In this document: piece by piece, positions 9,527 to 17,797 of the stretch | Layout: every line of letters starts with the position of its first letter | Position numbering within the stretch: the stretch's first letter is position 1 | Assembly: GCF_007741495.1 (NCBI RefSeq) | Contig: NZ_CP036262.1 | Span: forward strand, 2,108,001 to 2,172,000 | Direction of reading: 5' to 3' | DNA length: 64,000 bases | From: Roseimaritima multifibrata | GTDB taxonomy: Bacteria; Planctomycetota; Planctomycetia; Pirellulales; Pirellulaceae | Made by a program: the position numbers and the translations under genes | Notes under the pieces: model-generated | The model's input: the letters and a program-made list of their open reading frames with translations, nothing else | Database searches by the model: none | What the model was told of the DNA's origin: nothing

Positions 9527-10006
9527 TTGGAACCACAAAAATCGGTCATCGCTAAGGGGCCGGGAAAACGGTCCGGTTCGGTTTTGGTTTATGATCCGAA
9601 CCCACTTTCCCTGATCGCAATGGCCGGAGTGTTAGACTCCGAGGGGCTTGCCTGCCATTGTGCACGATCTGCGGATGCGGCACTCAAAGGAGTCCAGCCT
9701 CCTGCTGCGATCGATTTATTGGTCGTGGACGTCGCCGACGACGCTCCTGCGGCGCTGGAGCTGGTCAAGCAGATCCGCGAGAATCCGGCGACCGAGAGCC
9801 TGCCTGTGGTTTTGATCGCCGATGCCCAGTGGGCGGGTCTTGAGAAGAAGACGGCCCAGCAGACCGCGGTCCACTGTTTGTTTAAGCCGATCGACCCGAC
9901 CGCCTTGATGGCGGTCGTGGATCAGGCGATGTGGATGCCTCATTTGGTCAACCAGCATCGCCGCCGGGGAAGTCGTCCTTCGCGTCCCGGTTGGGTTACG
10001 CTTTAA
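9527..10006 (+). CDS. Stand-alone, atypical response-regulator receiver protein
   Basis: 159 residues. The TTG start at 9527 follows an AGAGG ribosome-binding site about 10 bp upstream. The receiver fold spans residues ~17-140. The likely phosphoacceptor is D68 at the end of strand 3 (LLVVDVADD) and the conserved lysine is K120 (CLFKPID). Strand 1 reads SVLVYDPNP, so only one acid (D23) stands where most receivers have two, and magnesium-dependent phosphorylation may be weak. A short basic tail (QHRRRGSRPSRPG) follows, with no output domain. No histidine kinase is adjacent. It is convergent with hom and overlaps the 3' end of that gene by 11 bp. Confidence 0.75.
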   Translation: MEPQKSVIAKGPGKRSGSVLVYDPNPLSLIAMAGVLDSEGLACHCARSADAALKGVQPPAAIDLLVVDVADDAPAALELVKQIRENPATESLPVVLIADAQWAGLEKKTAQQTAVHCLFKPIDPTALMAVVDQAMWMPHLVNQHRRRGSRPSRPGWVTL

Positions 10007-11300
10007 CGCGTAAACGAACGACATTACCGCAGACTTCTGGCAGCCCTTCAATGGCTGTCGCCGCACGGCCAGCGGCCCCTTCGGGGGCCTCGTGGGTCAT
10101 CACCACAAGGGGAACCGTCGTTCCATCGCCGCGGCCATCGGGTTCATGCTGGATCACCGAGGCGATCGAGATGCCCTGTTCTCCAAGGGCTCCCGTGATT
10201 TTCGCAAGAACGCCTGGTGAATCGGCGACATGCAGGCGGAAGTAGTATCGGCCAGGCAATTCGTCAAAGGCACGCAAGCGAACTCGTGGAGGCCCTGCGG
10301 AGGAGAACAGTTCCAGGGTCTGGAATGTCAGTTTGGTCCGTCCGACGGCCGTGTCGATGATGTCTGCAACCACGGCGGAGGCGGTCGGCATTTGGCCTGC
10401 TCCCAGTCCGTGGTAGAAAACGGGACCGACGGCGTCCCCAACAACCGCGATCGCATTGAACGCGTCTTGGACTTCGGCCAGAGGCAGCCCTGCGCGAACG
10501 AGCGTCGGGGCGACGTGCAGTTCCAGACCCGCTTGATCTAAGTGGGCGGTCGCCAGCAGTTTGATGCGGTAGCCAAGTTCGCGAGCGTACTGCAGGTCGG
10601 CGGGGTCCAGTTGGTCAATTCCGACGCGTGGGATGTCTCGCCAACTAACATGAGCTCCGAACGCTAGGTGGGCCAAAATGGCCAGTTTCTGAGCGGCGTC
10701 GGTGCCGTCAACGTCCATGGTCGGGTCGGCTTCCGCATACCCTTTTTCCTGAGCGATTTTGACAGCCTGATCGTAGGGCATGCCCAGCCGGTCCATCTGA
10801 GTCACGATGAAGTTGCTGGTTCCATTCAGGATGCCTTCCAGAGAGGACAGCTGATTGGCCGACAGGCATTGGCTGATATTTGTGATGATCGGAATCCCGC
10901 CAGCGACCGAGGCCTCAAAGGCGATACTGCGGCCAAGCTGTCGAGCTTTTTCGAAAAGCTCGGGGCCATGTTCGGCGAGCAGGGCTTTGTTGGCGGTGAC
11001 AATATCTTTGCCCGCTTCCAGCAATTGCAGCATGATCGAGCGAGCCGGTTCCAGGCCGCCGATCAATTGGGCGACGACCGTGATGTCCGGATCGTCCAAG
11101 ACATCTTGAAGATTGTCCGTTAGGACGTCCTCTGGCAGGTCGGCTAGGCGAGCTTTGGATTTGTCGCGTACGACAACTTTTTCCAGCCATAACACGCGGC
11201 CGGCGTGACGTGCCGTGCGGTCTCCGTGGTCAAGAAGCAGTTGGGCGACTCCACTACCGACGGTTCCCATTCCGACGATGGCGACTTTGGTTTTTTGCAT
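9996..11300 (-). CDS. hom: Homoserine dehydrogenase with C-terminal ACT domain
   Basis: 434 residues from ATG 11300; the frame remains open upstream to 11405 but the protein family starts here. The enzyme reduces aspartate semialdehyde to homoserine with NAD(P)H, the branch point to threonine and methionine. The nucleotide-binding motif VGMGTVGSGVA lies near residues 9-19. The catalytic domain shows GILNGTSNFIVTQM and the family signature GYAEADPTMDVDGTDAAQK. The C-terminal ACT domain (YYFRLHVADSPGVLAKI) is the usual site of allosteric control by an amino acid such as threonine. It is encoded alone, divergent from the TerC-family gene. Confidence 0.96.
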   Translation of the reverse strand: MQKTKVAIVGMGTVGSGVAQLLLDHGDRTARHAGRVLWLEKVVVRDKSKARLADLPEDVLTDNLQDVLDDPDITVVAQLIGGLEPARSIMLQLLEAGKDIVTANKALLAEHGPELFEKARQLGRSIAFEASVAGGIPIITNISQCLSANQLSSLEGILNGTSNFIVTQMDRLGMPYDQAVKIAQEKGYAEADPTMDVDGTDAAQKLAILAHLAFGAHVSWRDIPRVGIDQLDPADLQYARELGYRIKLLATAHLDQAGLELHVAPTLVRAGLPLAEVQDAFNAIAVVGDAVGPVFYHGLGAGQMPTASAVVADIIDTAVGRTKLTFQTLELFSSAGPPRVRLRAFDELPGRYYFRLHVADSPGVLAKITGALGEQGISIASVIQHEPDGRGDGTTVPLVVMTHEAPEGAAGRAATAIEGLPEVCGNVVRLRVKA

Positions 11301-11477
11301 AGCTTTGACGCGTTCCGAAAATCGAAGCGAGGTGGGCTGAAAAGGAAAGATCTGAGCGAATGCCTGCAATCGTAACGCCTGACCGGTACCTGCGGCACCT
11401 CCCATCCGTTCAACCCTTTTTCACTCTTTCGTTCTCCGCTACATTTTGCTCCGCTACTCTTTTCCCTCTCTGGCGGA

Positions 11478-12314
11478 ATGAATTCGATGGACAATCTGGC
11501 ACATCATCTCTTTACCCTGCTAATGCTGACCCTTTTGCAGGCCGTATTAGGGTTCGATAACCTGCTTTATATCTCGATAGAATCGAAGCGTGTGCAGCCC
11601 GATAAGCAGTCCTTTGTGCGGAAATGGGGGATTGGCTTAGCCATTTTGCTAAGAATTGTGCTGCTCTTCATCGTCGTCGGAGCGATCGAGAAATTCCAGG
11701 CTCCTTTTTTCTCACTAGCGTACGAAGGGATTGTTGAAGCGGCCTTTAACGTCCACAGCTTTATCGTGCTGATGGGGGGGGCCTTTGTGATCTATACGGC
11801 GATCAAAGAAATTTCGCATATGTTGGCGGTCGACGAAATTGAACACGACGACCAGAAAAAGAATTCGGTCGGCAAGGCGATGTTTTGGATTGTCGTCATG
11901 AACTTGGTCTTTTCGTTCGATTCGATCCTAAGTGCCATCGCGTTGGCAGGACGCAAAGACGAAGTGACCGGAGCTCCGATCATCGATACCGCGGCCATGG
12001 TCGTGATGTCGTTGGCAATTGTGTTTAGCGGATTGATGATGATCCTGATGGCCGACCGAGTCGCAGAATTTCTCAAACGGAATCGACTGTTTGAAGTTCT
12101 CGGTTTGTTCATCCTCTTCATCGTGGGGATCATGTTGGTATCGGAAGGAGGCCATCTGGCTCACCTTTCCTTCTTCGGGCATCCTGTCGAAGCAATGGAA
12201 AAAAGTACTTTCTACTTCGTGATCGCAGTGCTGGTCGTCGTCGATCTAGCCCAGGGCCGGTTCCAAAAGAAGTTGTTAGCACAAAAGCAACGAGAGATCG
12301 CCACAAAGCACTAA
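11478..12314 (+). CDS. TerC-family integral membrane protein, probable metal (manganese) exporter
   Basis: 278 residues with about seven membrane segments. Both TerC signatures are present: LQAVLGFDNLLYI with D27 in the first helix, and NLVFSFDSILSAIALAG with D148 in the middle of the protein. These acidic residues are thought to form the metal site. Characterised relatives (YkoY/YceF, Alx) export manganese, some under riboswitch control; I found no convincing riboswitch in the 177-bp gap with hom. A second ATG three codons in (11487) is an equally good start. The C-terminus is basic and cytoplasmic-looking. Confidence 0.88.
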   Translation: MNSMDNLAHHLFTLLMLTLLQAVLGFDNLLYISIESKRVQPDKQSFVRKWGIGLAILLRIVLLFIVVGAIEKFQAPFFSLAYEGIVEAAFNVHSFIVLMGGAFVIYTAIKEISHMLAVDEIEHDDQKKNSVGKAMFWIVVMNLVFSFDSILSAIALAGRKDEVTGAPIIDTAAMVVMSLAIVFSGLMMILMADRVAEFLKRNRLFEVLGLFILFIVGIMLVSEGGHLAHLSFFGHPVEAMEKSTFYFVIAVLVVVDLAQGRFQKKLLAQKQREIATKH

Positions 12315-13094
12315 ACACGAACGCAACAAAGCAAGTACGGCCGGTTCCCACCGGCCGGGTCAACCATCCGACCGGTGCCCCACAAGGAACAGGCGGCGAG
12401 GCCGGTGCTTACTGCTTTCTTAGCGGAACGGCGCGAGCCGTCCGGCAATCGCGTTGAATACACAATGAATTTTCCGGTAGGCATGTGCCCGGTGCGATAG
12501 GAAAGCCGCTCGCAGATTCCAATGAGATGGTATTGGGCTCGCGCCGTTCCGCTAAGAAGGTTGGCCGTTGGCGGCGCAAGGCCAAGGCAGTCAGGTTCCC
12601 ACCGGTCAAGTCAACCGCCTCGCAATCCGCGCGGAGCCCCACAAAGTACTAGGCAGCAAGGCCGGACGGCTCGCGCCGTTCCGCTAAGAAGGTTGGCCGT
12701 TGGCAACGCAAGGCCAGGGCAGTGGTCAAGTCAACCGCTTCGCACCTCGCTTGGAGCGCCACAGGGAACAGGCAGCGAGGCCGGACGGCTCGCGCCGTTC
12801 CGCTAAGAAGGTTCACAAGCATCGAGCCCAGCGGACGACCTAACTGCCCGCCCATTCCACTCAGACGCCCGCAGCCCACAAAGAACTCCTTCACTCCTTC
12901 ACTCCTTCACTCCGTGTCTCCGTGTCTCCCTGTCTCCCCCTCTCCCCCTCTCCGTAAAATAAATCAGGGGAAAAGGTGAAACCGTTGCCCCGTGGCTTGA
13001 ATGGGGGGCCGTGGTATGCGATTCTTAGGAACCTAATGTCGCGGGCTATGGCCTGCGGACTCCCGTTCCTGCCCGATCTGCGATCTTTCCAACC
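12315..13094. repeat. Intergenic tandem repeats with an inverted partial copy and a low-complexity pyrimidine tract
   Basis: No gene is supported. A unit beginning GGCTCGCGCCGTTCCGCTA starts at 12536, 12668 and 12787, with spacings of 132 and 119 bp, the last copy truncated. A reversed copy of its first 30 bases lies at about 12415-12445, and a copy of its second half at 12357-12404. A GGCCGGT-tccc-ACCGGCC hairpin sits at 12339-12356 just behind the TerC gene. From 12886 to 12955 the plus strand is a CTCC-rich tract (ACTCCTTC three times, then GTGTCTCC variants). The apparent frames here translate the repeat. Confidence 0.8.
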
Positions 13095-14966
13095 ATGCGT
13101 TCTCTCCTCGCCATCCTGATCGCTCTAATCCCGATGGCCCTTTCGGCCGTTGCTCAAGAGGTGACCGAAGCGGTCGCCACTACGGATTCCAGCCAGTACC
13201 CATTGCTAATCTTGGTTGTCGGCATCGTTTCGGTGTTGGGGCTGATCATTGGCTTTCGCATGAACGCCTTCTTAGCGTTGATCATCGCTGCATTGATTAT
13301 CAGCCTGATGATTGTCGGCGACGATGGGTTTGATATGGCGGAAGCGGGCGTTCGAATGCATGCCGTGGTGAGTGCCTTTGGCGATTCCGCCGGCGGGGTT
13401 GGGATCGTGATCGCGATGGCGGCGATCATCGGTAAGTGCATGCTGGATAGTGGGGCTGCCGACCGCGTTGTCCGGACCGCTGTCCGGATTACGGGGATTG
13501 AAAAGGCATCCGTCGGTTTGATGGTCAGCGGGTTTGTGCTGGCGGTCCCTGTTTTCTTCGATACGGTTTTCTATCTGTTGGTGCCGCTGGCACGCAGTTT
13601 ATTTAAACGAACCAACCGCAACTATTTGCGATATCTGATGGCGATTGCGACCGGTGGAGCGATCACCCATACATTGGTTCCTCCCACGCCAGGGCCGCTG
13701 TTGGTCGGTGCGAACTTAGGGATCGACATTGGCACGATGATGTGGGTTGGAACTCTGGTGGCGATTCCGGCAGCCATCGTCGGGTTGTTGTTCTCGATTT
13801 TTGTCGATCGCTTTATGCCGGTTCCGATGCGGCCTCTGGGGCCCGGGGAAGAAAAGCACGAAACCCTCCGCGACGATCAACTCCCTTCGCTTGCGCTTTC
13901 ATTGTTGCCGATCATCTTGCCGGTCGTTTTAATCGGAATGGGGACTTTGGCGACCACCCTTGCAGACAAGGAAGATCGTGGTCGACTGGTCGCATCCGAT
14001 CTATTGGCGCCCGAGGAATTACGAACCGAACTGCGGGCGGATTACCAGTCAGATGCACCTTCCCCTGGCCGGCAATTGTTGGATTCGGCCGTTTTGTCGG
14101 AAGATCAACGATCTTTCCTGATGGCCGAGGGGCCGGTCAGTGAAGTCGACCGCCAGCGAATGGCGGACATTTTGAACGAGGTTTTCCTGGCGAAAGATTT
14201 CTATTCCGAAGGGGCCTACCTTGGAATTGCGATCTCCGATGTCGCCAAAAGCCAATTGTCTGCGGACCAGGTACGTCTGAAGCCCGTCCTGCGTCGCCGC
14301 ATGAACCGAGCTCTCTTAGAGGACGCCTTTCCGACGCTGATTAAGCCCCATGAATGGAACTCGCCAAGTCGTTTGTGGGCTAATCGCTTGTCGTTGTGGA
14401 GCAATGCAAACTTCGCCCTATTGTTGGCCGCGTTGTGTGCGATTGCAACATTAAAGGTCGTGCGTAATCTGACGCTAAAAGACTTGGGCAGCGAAGTCGA
14501 AGAAGCTTTGATGAGCGGGGGAATGATTATTCTGATTACCGCTGCCGGAGGTGCGTTTGGGGCGATGCTAAAAGACGCTCAGGTCGGGACGGCGATTCAA
14601 GGCTTGTTCGCTGGATCAAGTGGCGGCGGTATCAATCTGCTGCTGCTGGCCTTTACAATTGCCGCTGTCCTGAAAGTGGCTCAAGGGAGTAGCACCGTTT
14701 CGATGATTGTTGCCTCGGGAATGGTCGCCGGAATCGTGACCGGACAGGACCTTGGCTACCATCCGGTTTATCTGGCTACGGCCGTTGGATCGGGGTCGTT
14801 GATGGGGAGCTGGATGAACGACAGCGGGTTCTGGGTATTTGCTAAGATGGGCGGATTAACCGAAGGTGAAGCACTACGAAGTTGGACCCTGTTGCTGGCG
14901 GTTCTCTCATTGACCGGGCTGGTTTCGACAATCGTGTTGTCAATAATCCTCCCTATGGCCAGTTGA
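13095..14966 (+). CDS. GntP-family permease with a large central insertion
   Basis: 623 residues, against about 440-450 for typical gluconate:H+ symporters of this family. The N-terminal half shows GntP hallmarks: GFRMNAFLALI, SAGGVGIVIAMAAIIGKCM, VPVFFDTVFYLLVPLA and ITHTLVPPTPGPL (H192). The C-terminal half shows KVAQGSSTVSMI and GSGSLMGSWMNDSGFW. Between them, residues ~290-433 form a hydrophilic charged insertion not expected in the family (RGRLVASDLLAPEELRTEL and onward). An N-terminal hydrophobic stretch ending in AVAQE could be a signal peptide or an extra helix. The likely substrate is a sugar acid or other hydroxy acid, not provable here. A small membrane protein gene follows after 10 bp. 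Confidence 0.92.
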   Translation: MRSLLAILIALIPMALSAVAQEVTEAVATTDSSQYPLLILVVGIVSVLGLIIGFRMNAFLALIIAALIISLMIVGDDGFDMAEAGVRMHAVVSAFGDSAGGVGIVIAMAAIIGKCMLDSGAADRVVRTAVRITGIEKASVGLMVSGFVLAVPVFFDTVFYLLVPLARSLFKRTNRNYLRYLMAIATGGAITHTLVPPTPGPLLVGANLGIDIGTMMWVGTLVAIPAAIVGLLFSIFVDRFMPVPMRPLGPGEEKHETLRDDQLPSLALSLLPIILPVVLIGMGTLATTLADKEDRGRLVASDLLAPEELRTELRADYQSDAPSPGRQLLDSAVLSEDQRSFLMAEGPVSEVDRQRMADILNEVFLAKDFYSEGAYLGIAISDVAKSQLSADQVRLKPVLRRRMNRALLEDAFPTLIKPHEWNSPSRLWANRLSLWSNANFALLLAALCAIATLKVVRNLTLKDLGSEVEEALMSGGMIILITAAGGAFGAMLKDAQVGTAIQGLFAGSSGGGINLLLLAFTIAAVLKVAQGSSTVSMIVASGMVAGIVTGQDLGYHPVYLATAVGSGSLMGSWMNDSGFWVFAKMGGLTEGEALRSWTLLLAVLSLTGLVSTIVLSIILPMAS

Positions 14967-14976
14967 GCAGATTCGC

Positions 14977-15276
14977 TTGGAACAATTCACAGACCCTCCA
15001 GAAGCAGGCCATTCGAATGGAACGCCTGCGAGGCTTGGCTGTTTTCCCGGTTGCCTACCGATTGCCGGGATTACGATCGCCGCTGCCTTGTTGCTGTATG
15101 TCAACGGAGGCGTCGTCAAGGCCTGCTACGATGCACTTGCCGAGCAGTACCCAAGGACCTTTGGAAAAGAGGATGTCGCACAGATCGTGATGTTCGTCGC
15201 ACCGGTCCTCCTGCTGATCGTCGAATGGACCACCTTGGATTTCTTGCGTCGAATGCTCTTTTCGCGAAGAGCATAA
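14977..15276 (+). CDS. Small two-helix membrane protein, probable partner of the GntP permease
   Basis: 99 residues from TTG 14977, 10 bp behind the permease stop. Two hydrophobic segments are clear (LPIAGITIAAALLLYVNGGVV and IVMFVAPVLLLIVEWTTL), separated by a charged loop (LAEQYPRTFGKED), and the tail is basic (RRMLFSRRA). I recognise no family. The close spacing suggests co-translation with the permease and a role in its assembly or activity; that is inference. The Pro/Gly-rich first 25 residues suggest the true start could be further in, although no ATG is available there. Confidence 0.6.
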   Translation: MEQFTDPPEAGHSNGTPARLGCFPGCLPIAGITIAAALLLYVNGGVVKACYDALAEQYPRTFGKEDVAQIVMFVAPVLLLIVEWTTLDFLRRMLFSRRA

Positions 15277-15388
15277 TGCGTTGGCTTCCGCGGGCGTAAG
15301 ACGTCCGGTAGCGACGTTTGCCAGGGTGTGGGGTAAACCGCTAGGTTCCACCGTCTGGCGATGGTCGATAGGTGTTGAATCGGGAGCT

Positions 15389-16519
15389 TTAATTTGCGAA
15401 CAGCGTGCTGCGGACTTCCTGGTCCAGCGTCGCCCGTTCGCTCATCGCTTGTTGGAAGGATTTAGCGTCCAGCGTGTAAACGACCGCGTCGGTAAGTGCA
15501 TCGACGTGAGCATTACGCGGTTCTCCTGTCAGCAAAGCGGTCTCGCCAAAGAAATCACCCGGGCCGATAGTCGCGACTGGTTGATTGCCTGGGTCGCGTC
15601 GTACTTGTAATTGACCGTCTCGAATCAGGTAAAACGTCTCTCCTGGAGCTCCTTGCTGAATGATTCGCGTTCCCTTCGCATGTTTTTCGACCTTCATCCG
15701 GTCTGCCAATTGAGTCATGGTCCGGATGGTGACCCCGGAGAAGATATCGCATCGTGAGAGCATTTCGCCGATTTTGGCAGCTTCGCTAACTCGGGTATCA
15801 CGGGCGATATGTCCGAAATCCATTTTGACGATCCGGTCGGCAACATCCAGGATTCGATTGTCATGGGTGACAATCACGATCGCGGTCCCGCGTTCTCTAG
15901 CCTGTTGCTGGAACAGCGTCACCACTTGTCGCCCCGATTCCTCATCCAGAGCGGCGGTCGGTTCATCGGCCAGCAAAATATCGGGTTGATGAACCAAGCC
16001 GCGTGCCACGGCCACTCGCTGTTTTTGTCCACCGGACAGGCTGCCCGGTTTGTAATGAATCCGCTCCCCCAGGCCGACCGCTTCCAACATTTCCTGACAC
16101 CGTTGGTTTTCGGTACGTCGCGGCGACCGATTCGGCTGCAGTTCCAGAGCCATCCGCACGTTCTGCAGTGCCGTCAAAGATGAAAACAGATTATGGGCTT
16201 GGAAGATAAACCCTAACCGCCTGCGTAGCCGATTGATTTCAAGGGTGGTCGAATCATGGAGGGGCTGCCCGAGGACAAACAGCTTGCCTTGCTGGACACG
16301 CCTGAGAGTTCCAATCAAGGTAAGGAGTGTCGTCTTACCCGATCCACTTTGCCCCGTCATGATGACAATTTCGCCTGGCCGAACGGTCAGGCGGTTATCG
16401 AAAAGCACCTGTTTCCTGGCATCTCCCATTCCGAAATGATGCTGCACGTCGCAGACTTCAATCGCTGGCTTTGTGCCGGCTTGGGCGTCGAACTGCGTGG
16501 CAGGAGCGTTTTCTGTCAT
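15389..16519 (-). CDS. devA: DevA-type ABC exporter ATPase fused to a cyclic-nucleotide-binding domain
   Basis: 376 residues. The ATPase spans ~18-245: Walker A G56-QSGSG-K62-T63, signature LSGGQ at 161-165, Walker B ILLADEP at 181-187 and H-loop H219. It is of the MacB/LolD/DevA type, with the match to DevA inferred from its neighbours. Residues ~250-376 form a cNMP-binding-fold domain with a good phosphate-binding cassette (FGETALLTGEPRNAHV). This suggests that transport is gated by a cyclic nucleotide or similar ligand. The usual length of such ATPases is about 230-250 residues, so the domain is a true addition. It is transcribed divergently from the membrane-fusion and permease genes, with only 51 bp between starts, where both promoters must lie. 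Confidence 0.92.
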   Translation of the reverse strand: MTENAPATQFDAQAGTKPAIEVCDVQHHFGMGDARKQVLFDNRLTVRPGEIVIMTGQSGSGKTTLLTLIGTLRRVQQGKLFVLGQPLHDSTTLEINRLRRRLGFIFQAHNLFSSLTALQNVRMALELQPNRSPRRTENQRCQEMLEAVGLGERIHYKPGSLSGGQKQRVAVARGLVHQPDILLADEPTAALDEESGRQVVTLFQQQARERGTAIVIVTHDNRILDVADRIVKMDFGHIARDTRVSEAAKIGEMLSRCDIFSGVTIRTMTQLADRMKVEKHAKGTRIIQQGAPGETFYLIRDGQLQVRRDPGNQPVATIGPGDFFGETALLTGEPRNAHVDALTDAVVYTLDAKSFQQAMSERATLDQEVRSTLFAN

Positions 16520-16570
16520 ACTATTTATTCATCATTTCAGTTGCTTACTTTTCCCATCTGCAGACTTATT

Positions 16571-17797
16571 ATGGATCATTGTCCGCTATCGATCGGCAGT
16601 CGCTGTCGTACTGTTTATCGTAGCACACATCCAGTTGCGATCGGGGTGGTCCTCGCCATCGTATCGGCTGGTTGTCAACCGAAATCCAGTCCAACGCCCG
16701 CTCGCACCGAAGTCGTCCGCTTGTCCTCGTTATCGGCTTTAGGAGCGGCACCAGGAAAGGCAATTGTTTCTCAGGGACAATTGCTTCCAGAAAGTGGATT
16801 GATCGCTGTTGCCGCGGGTCCTGGGGATCGTTTGGCCGAACTATCGGTACGAGAGGGACAAGTGGTAAAGGCGGGGGAGTCGATTGGTCGGCTGGCCAGC
16901 CAGTCCGCTCGAGAGGGTGAATTGGCTGTCGCGGAAGCTCAATTGGCCGAAGCAGAGCAGCAGTTCGCCGCAGGTCAGGCGGTTGCTCAAGCCGAATTAA
17001 GCGTCGCTGAAATTGGTTTTCGACAAGCCCAACTGAAGGTTTCGCAGGCCGAGGAAGAATACGCGCGTGAACAGGCCGCCGGAGGACAGTTGCAAACCTT
17101 GACGCAGCAGATTGCTTTCGGCGAAGAAAAACTGAGCCAACTGCGGCGAGCGGCGAATGATCCGGATGCTGGAAATCTGGTGACCGCCAACTCGATCCAG
17201 CAACAGGAACTGACGGTCAATCAGGCTCGAGCCAATCTGCTGTCGGCCAAAGCGGAGGCGGAAGATCTGATCAAAGCGGGACGGCTGGCGGTTGAAGCGG
17301 CTCAGCAGCAGCTGGAAACGGCCAAGTTGAAAATCGAATCCGCCGAGGTTTCGTCCGCTTTTGAATCGCTTGCTGAGCAAATCAAACTTCTGAAATTGCA
17401 GGTCGAAGCCAGCCGACTGCTCAGCCCCATCGACGGGACGGTGGTGACGGTTCAGATGCAGGCAGGTGAACCGACGCGGGGGACGCCGATCGTACAAATC
17501 GCCAACCTGGACAAAATGATTTGCCGGGTCGAAGTGAACGTTGCCCAGTTGTCTGAAATTGAAGTCGGATCCCAGGCGGCGATCACCAGCCCCGCCTTGG
17601 CAACCGCACTCCGGGGGAAAGTGCAGTCCGTTAGCCGCGTCATCGGATCGCCTCGCTTGCCCGATCCCAACCCGCTTGCTCAGACCGATTTTCGTACTGC
17701 CGAAGTCGTGGTTGTGATCGATCCCGAGGACGTTCCTCACGCCGCCGATCGGATTCAATTGCAGGTGGATGTCGCTATTGAGAGTTCAGGTCAATGA
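16571..17797 (+). CDS. devB: DevB/HlyD-type membrane-fusion protein, probable lipoprotein
   Basis: 408 residues from ATG 16571. An N-terminal hydrophobic segment ends in VSAGC (C35), a plausible but imperfect lipobox, so the protein is probably anchored in the periplasm. Residues ~75-105 and ~310-345 form the split lipoyl/barrel-sandwich domain (VREGQVVKAGESIGRLAS and LLSPIDGTVVTVQMQAGEP). Between them lies a long Ala/Glu/Gln-rich coiled-coil hairpin (~110-300), the part that contacts an outer-membrane channel. A beta-barrel domain follows. Its last four bases overlap the start of the first permease gene (ATGA), indicating coupled translation. Together with DevC and DevA it should form a tripartite exporter; the cargo is unknown. 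Confidence 0.9.
   Translation: MDHCPLSIGSRCRTVYRSTHPVAIGVVLAIVSAGCQPKSSPTPARTEVVRLSSLSALGAAPGKAIVSQGQLLPESGLIAVAAGPGDRLAELSVREGQVVKAGESIGRLASQSAREGELAVAEAQLAEAEQQFAAGQAVAQAELSVAEIGFRQAQLKVSQAEEEYAREQAAGGQLQTLTQQIAFGEEKLSQLRRAANDPDAGNLVTANSIQQQELTVNQARANLLSAKAEAEDLIKAGRLAVEAAQQQLETAKLKIESAEVSSAFESLAEQIKLLKLQVEASRLLSPIDGTVVTVQMQAGEPTRGTPIVQIANLDKMICRVEVNVAQLSEIEVGSQAAITSPALATALRGKVQSVSRVIGSPRLPDPNPLAQTDFRTAEVVVVIDPEDVPHAADRIQLQVDVAIESSGQ

Noticed and set aside
11301-11477. Manganese (yybP-ykoY) riboswitch before the TerC-family gene
   Set aside because: The 177-bp gap does not show the paired-stem layout or conserved loops of that riboswitch as far as I can judge by eye.
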